Part shown: positions 57,552 through 57,787 of the stretch, piece after piece | Numbering within the stretch: position 1 is the first letter of the stretch | How the letters are laid out: every line of letters starts with the position of its first letter | NCBI GenBank assembly: GCA_017623115.1 | Contig: JAGAPT010000014.1 | Coordinates: 1 to 57,787 of the forward strand | Length of the DNA: 57,787 nt | Reading direction: 5' to 3' | Origin: Alistipes sp. | GTDB lineage: Bacteria > Bacteroidota > Bacteroidia > Bacteroidales > Rikenellaceae | Notes under the pieces: generated by a model | Told to the model about the DNA's origin: nothing | The model's input: only the letters and a program-made list of their open reading frames with translations | Database searches by the model: none | Made by a program: the position numbers and the translations under genes

Positions 57552-57562
57552 GGGGGGGGGGG
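57552..57562. repeat. Run of eleven G upstream of a surface lipoprotein gene
   Basis: A homopolymer of eleven G in an AT-rich promoter region, about 45 bases before the -7 box TACCTTTG (57597-57604). Such tracts change length by slippage during replication. Confidence 0.85.
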
Positions 57563-57596
57563 TAAAATGGGTATTTTTTTGTTTGATTTTTCTTTT

Positions 57597-57604
57597 TACC
57601 TTTG
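57597..57604 (+). promoter_or_regulatory. -7 box of the terminal lipoprotein gene
   Basis: TACCTTTG, with TTTG motifs 11-15 bases upstream and the start codon at 57648. Confidence 0.55.
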
Positions 57605-57647
57605 GATTCAGAATCCATATTATTCACTATTTTAATACTTTATCATC

Positions 57648-57787
57648 ATGAAAAACTTACTGAAAGTTTTTGCAGTTGCTGTCGTCATTGTGCTGGCAGC
57701 CTGCTCGAAGGATTCGGTTGAGGCTCCTGCCGTTACGGCAGACGAGGCTCAGGTAACCTTCACGACGACCATCCCGGGTGCTACCGA
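57648..57787 (+). CDS. Surface lipoprotein, fimbrillin-like start (cut by window end)
   Basis: Only the first 46 codons are in the window. They read as a lipoprotein signal (MKNLLKVFAVAVVIVLAAC, lipobox LAAC) followed by SKDSVEAPAVTADEAQVTFT, the style of fimbrillin-like proteins (a beta strand with TFTTTIPG). It follows the G11 tract and its own promoter, and is on the same strand as hpf but after that gene's terminator. Confidence 0.65.
   Translation, partial: MKNLLKVFAVAVVIVLAACSKDSVEAPAVTADEAQVTFTTTIPGAT

Noticed and set aside
57469-57651. 60-codon frame across the G11 tract
   Set aside because: It runs through the terminator-distal spacer, the G tract and the promoter of the lipoprotein gene; the hydrophobic look comes from T-rich promoter DNA.
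1-57787. CRISPR arrays or insertion sequences
   Set aside because: No regularly spaced repeats and no transposase motifs were seen on either strand.

Overview
The window looks like the chromosome of a member of the Bacteroidota, order Bacteroidales. The evidence is: the Bacteroides-type promoter box TAnnTTTG stands upstream of many genes; start codons lack clear Shine-Dalgarno sites; lipoproteins with the DUF4988, fimbrillin-like and Big_2 architectures are present; a cydA-cydB pair follows a DUF4492 gene; and RsgA, WbqC, DUF3098, DUF3108 and YfhO-type genes are typical of the phylum. The fairly high GC content suggests Alistipes or another Rikenellaceae genus. That assignment is inference from the sequence, not a database result.

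Layout. (1) 1-11640: a DUF3467 gene and an HGSNAT-like membrane acetyltransferase, then a carbohydrate locus. A secreted beta-helix protein faces a six-gene plus-strand operon: secreted glycosidase-like propeller, DHDPS/NanA-family aldolase, sodium-solute symporter, iron alcohol dehydrogenase, PdxA2-type dehydrogenase and DUF1537 four-carbon acid sugar kinase. The last two enzymes define tetronate catabolism to dihydroxyacetone phosphate. With the aldolase and dehydrogenase they form a plausible complete route for a seven-carbon 2-keto-3-deoxy diacid such as Dha of rhamnogalacturonan II. (2) 11643-19734: a tightly overlapping minus-strand operon of nine phage-like genes (two tail/baseplate-like proteins, a small protein, ClpP-like prohead protease, major capsid candidate, portal, connector, holin, lysin). 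It has no terminase, integrase, tape measure or regulator. (3) 19735-26345: a long structured leader and corA, rplS, a flavin reductase, the cytochrome bd operon, and two tRNA-Ser genes beside a partial tRNA duplication. (4) 26346-37573: a DUF4988 surface lipoprotein, a coiled-coil membrane protein, DUF3108, recG, ispG, a WbqC-family gene, and a GH2 protein whose catalytic glutamates appear to be missing. (5) 37574-42430: a membrane-anchored AraC regulator and two lipoprotein genes with lower GC. (6) 42437-51975: housekeeping genes (CvpA, rsgA, TrmH-type methyltransferase, DUF3098, ftsX, a NarL-type two-component system, polyprenyl synthase, YfhO, surE). (7) 51976-57787: a large fimbrillin/vWA/Big_2 lipoprotein preceded by a 40-residue peptide gene and a structured leader, a Xer recombinase, hpf, and the start of another surface lipoprotein behind an 11-G tract.

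An 82-bp promoter module with a conserved internal hairpin occurs four times (61-141, 3962-4043, 30287-30367, 56009-56089), each time directly upstream of a gene start. It may be a dispersed element that distributes a common promoter.
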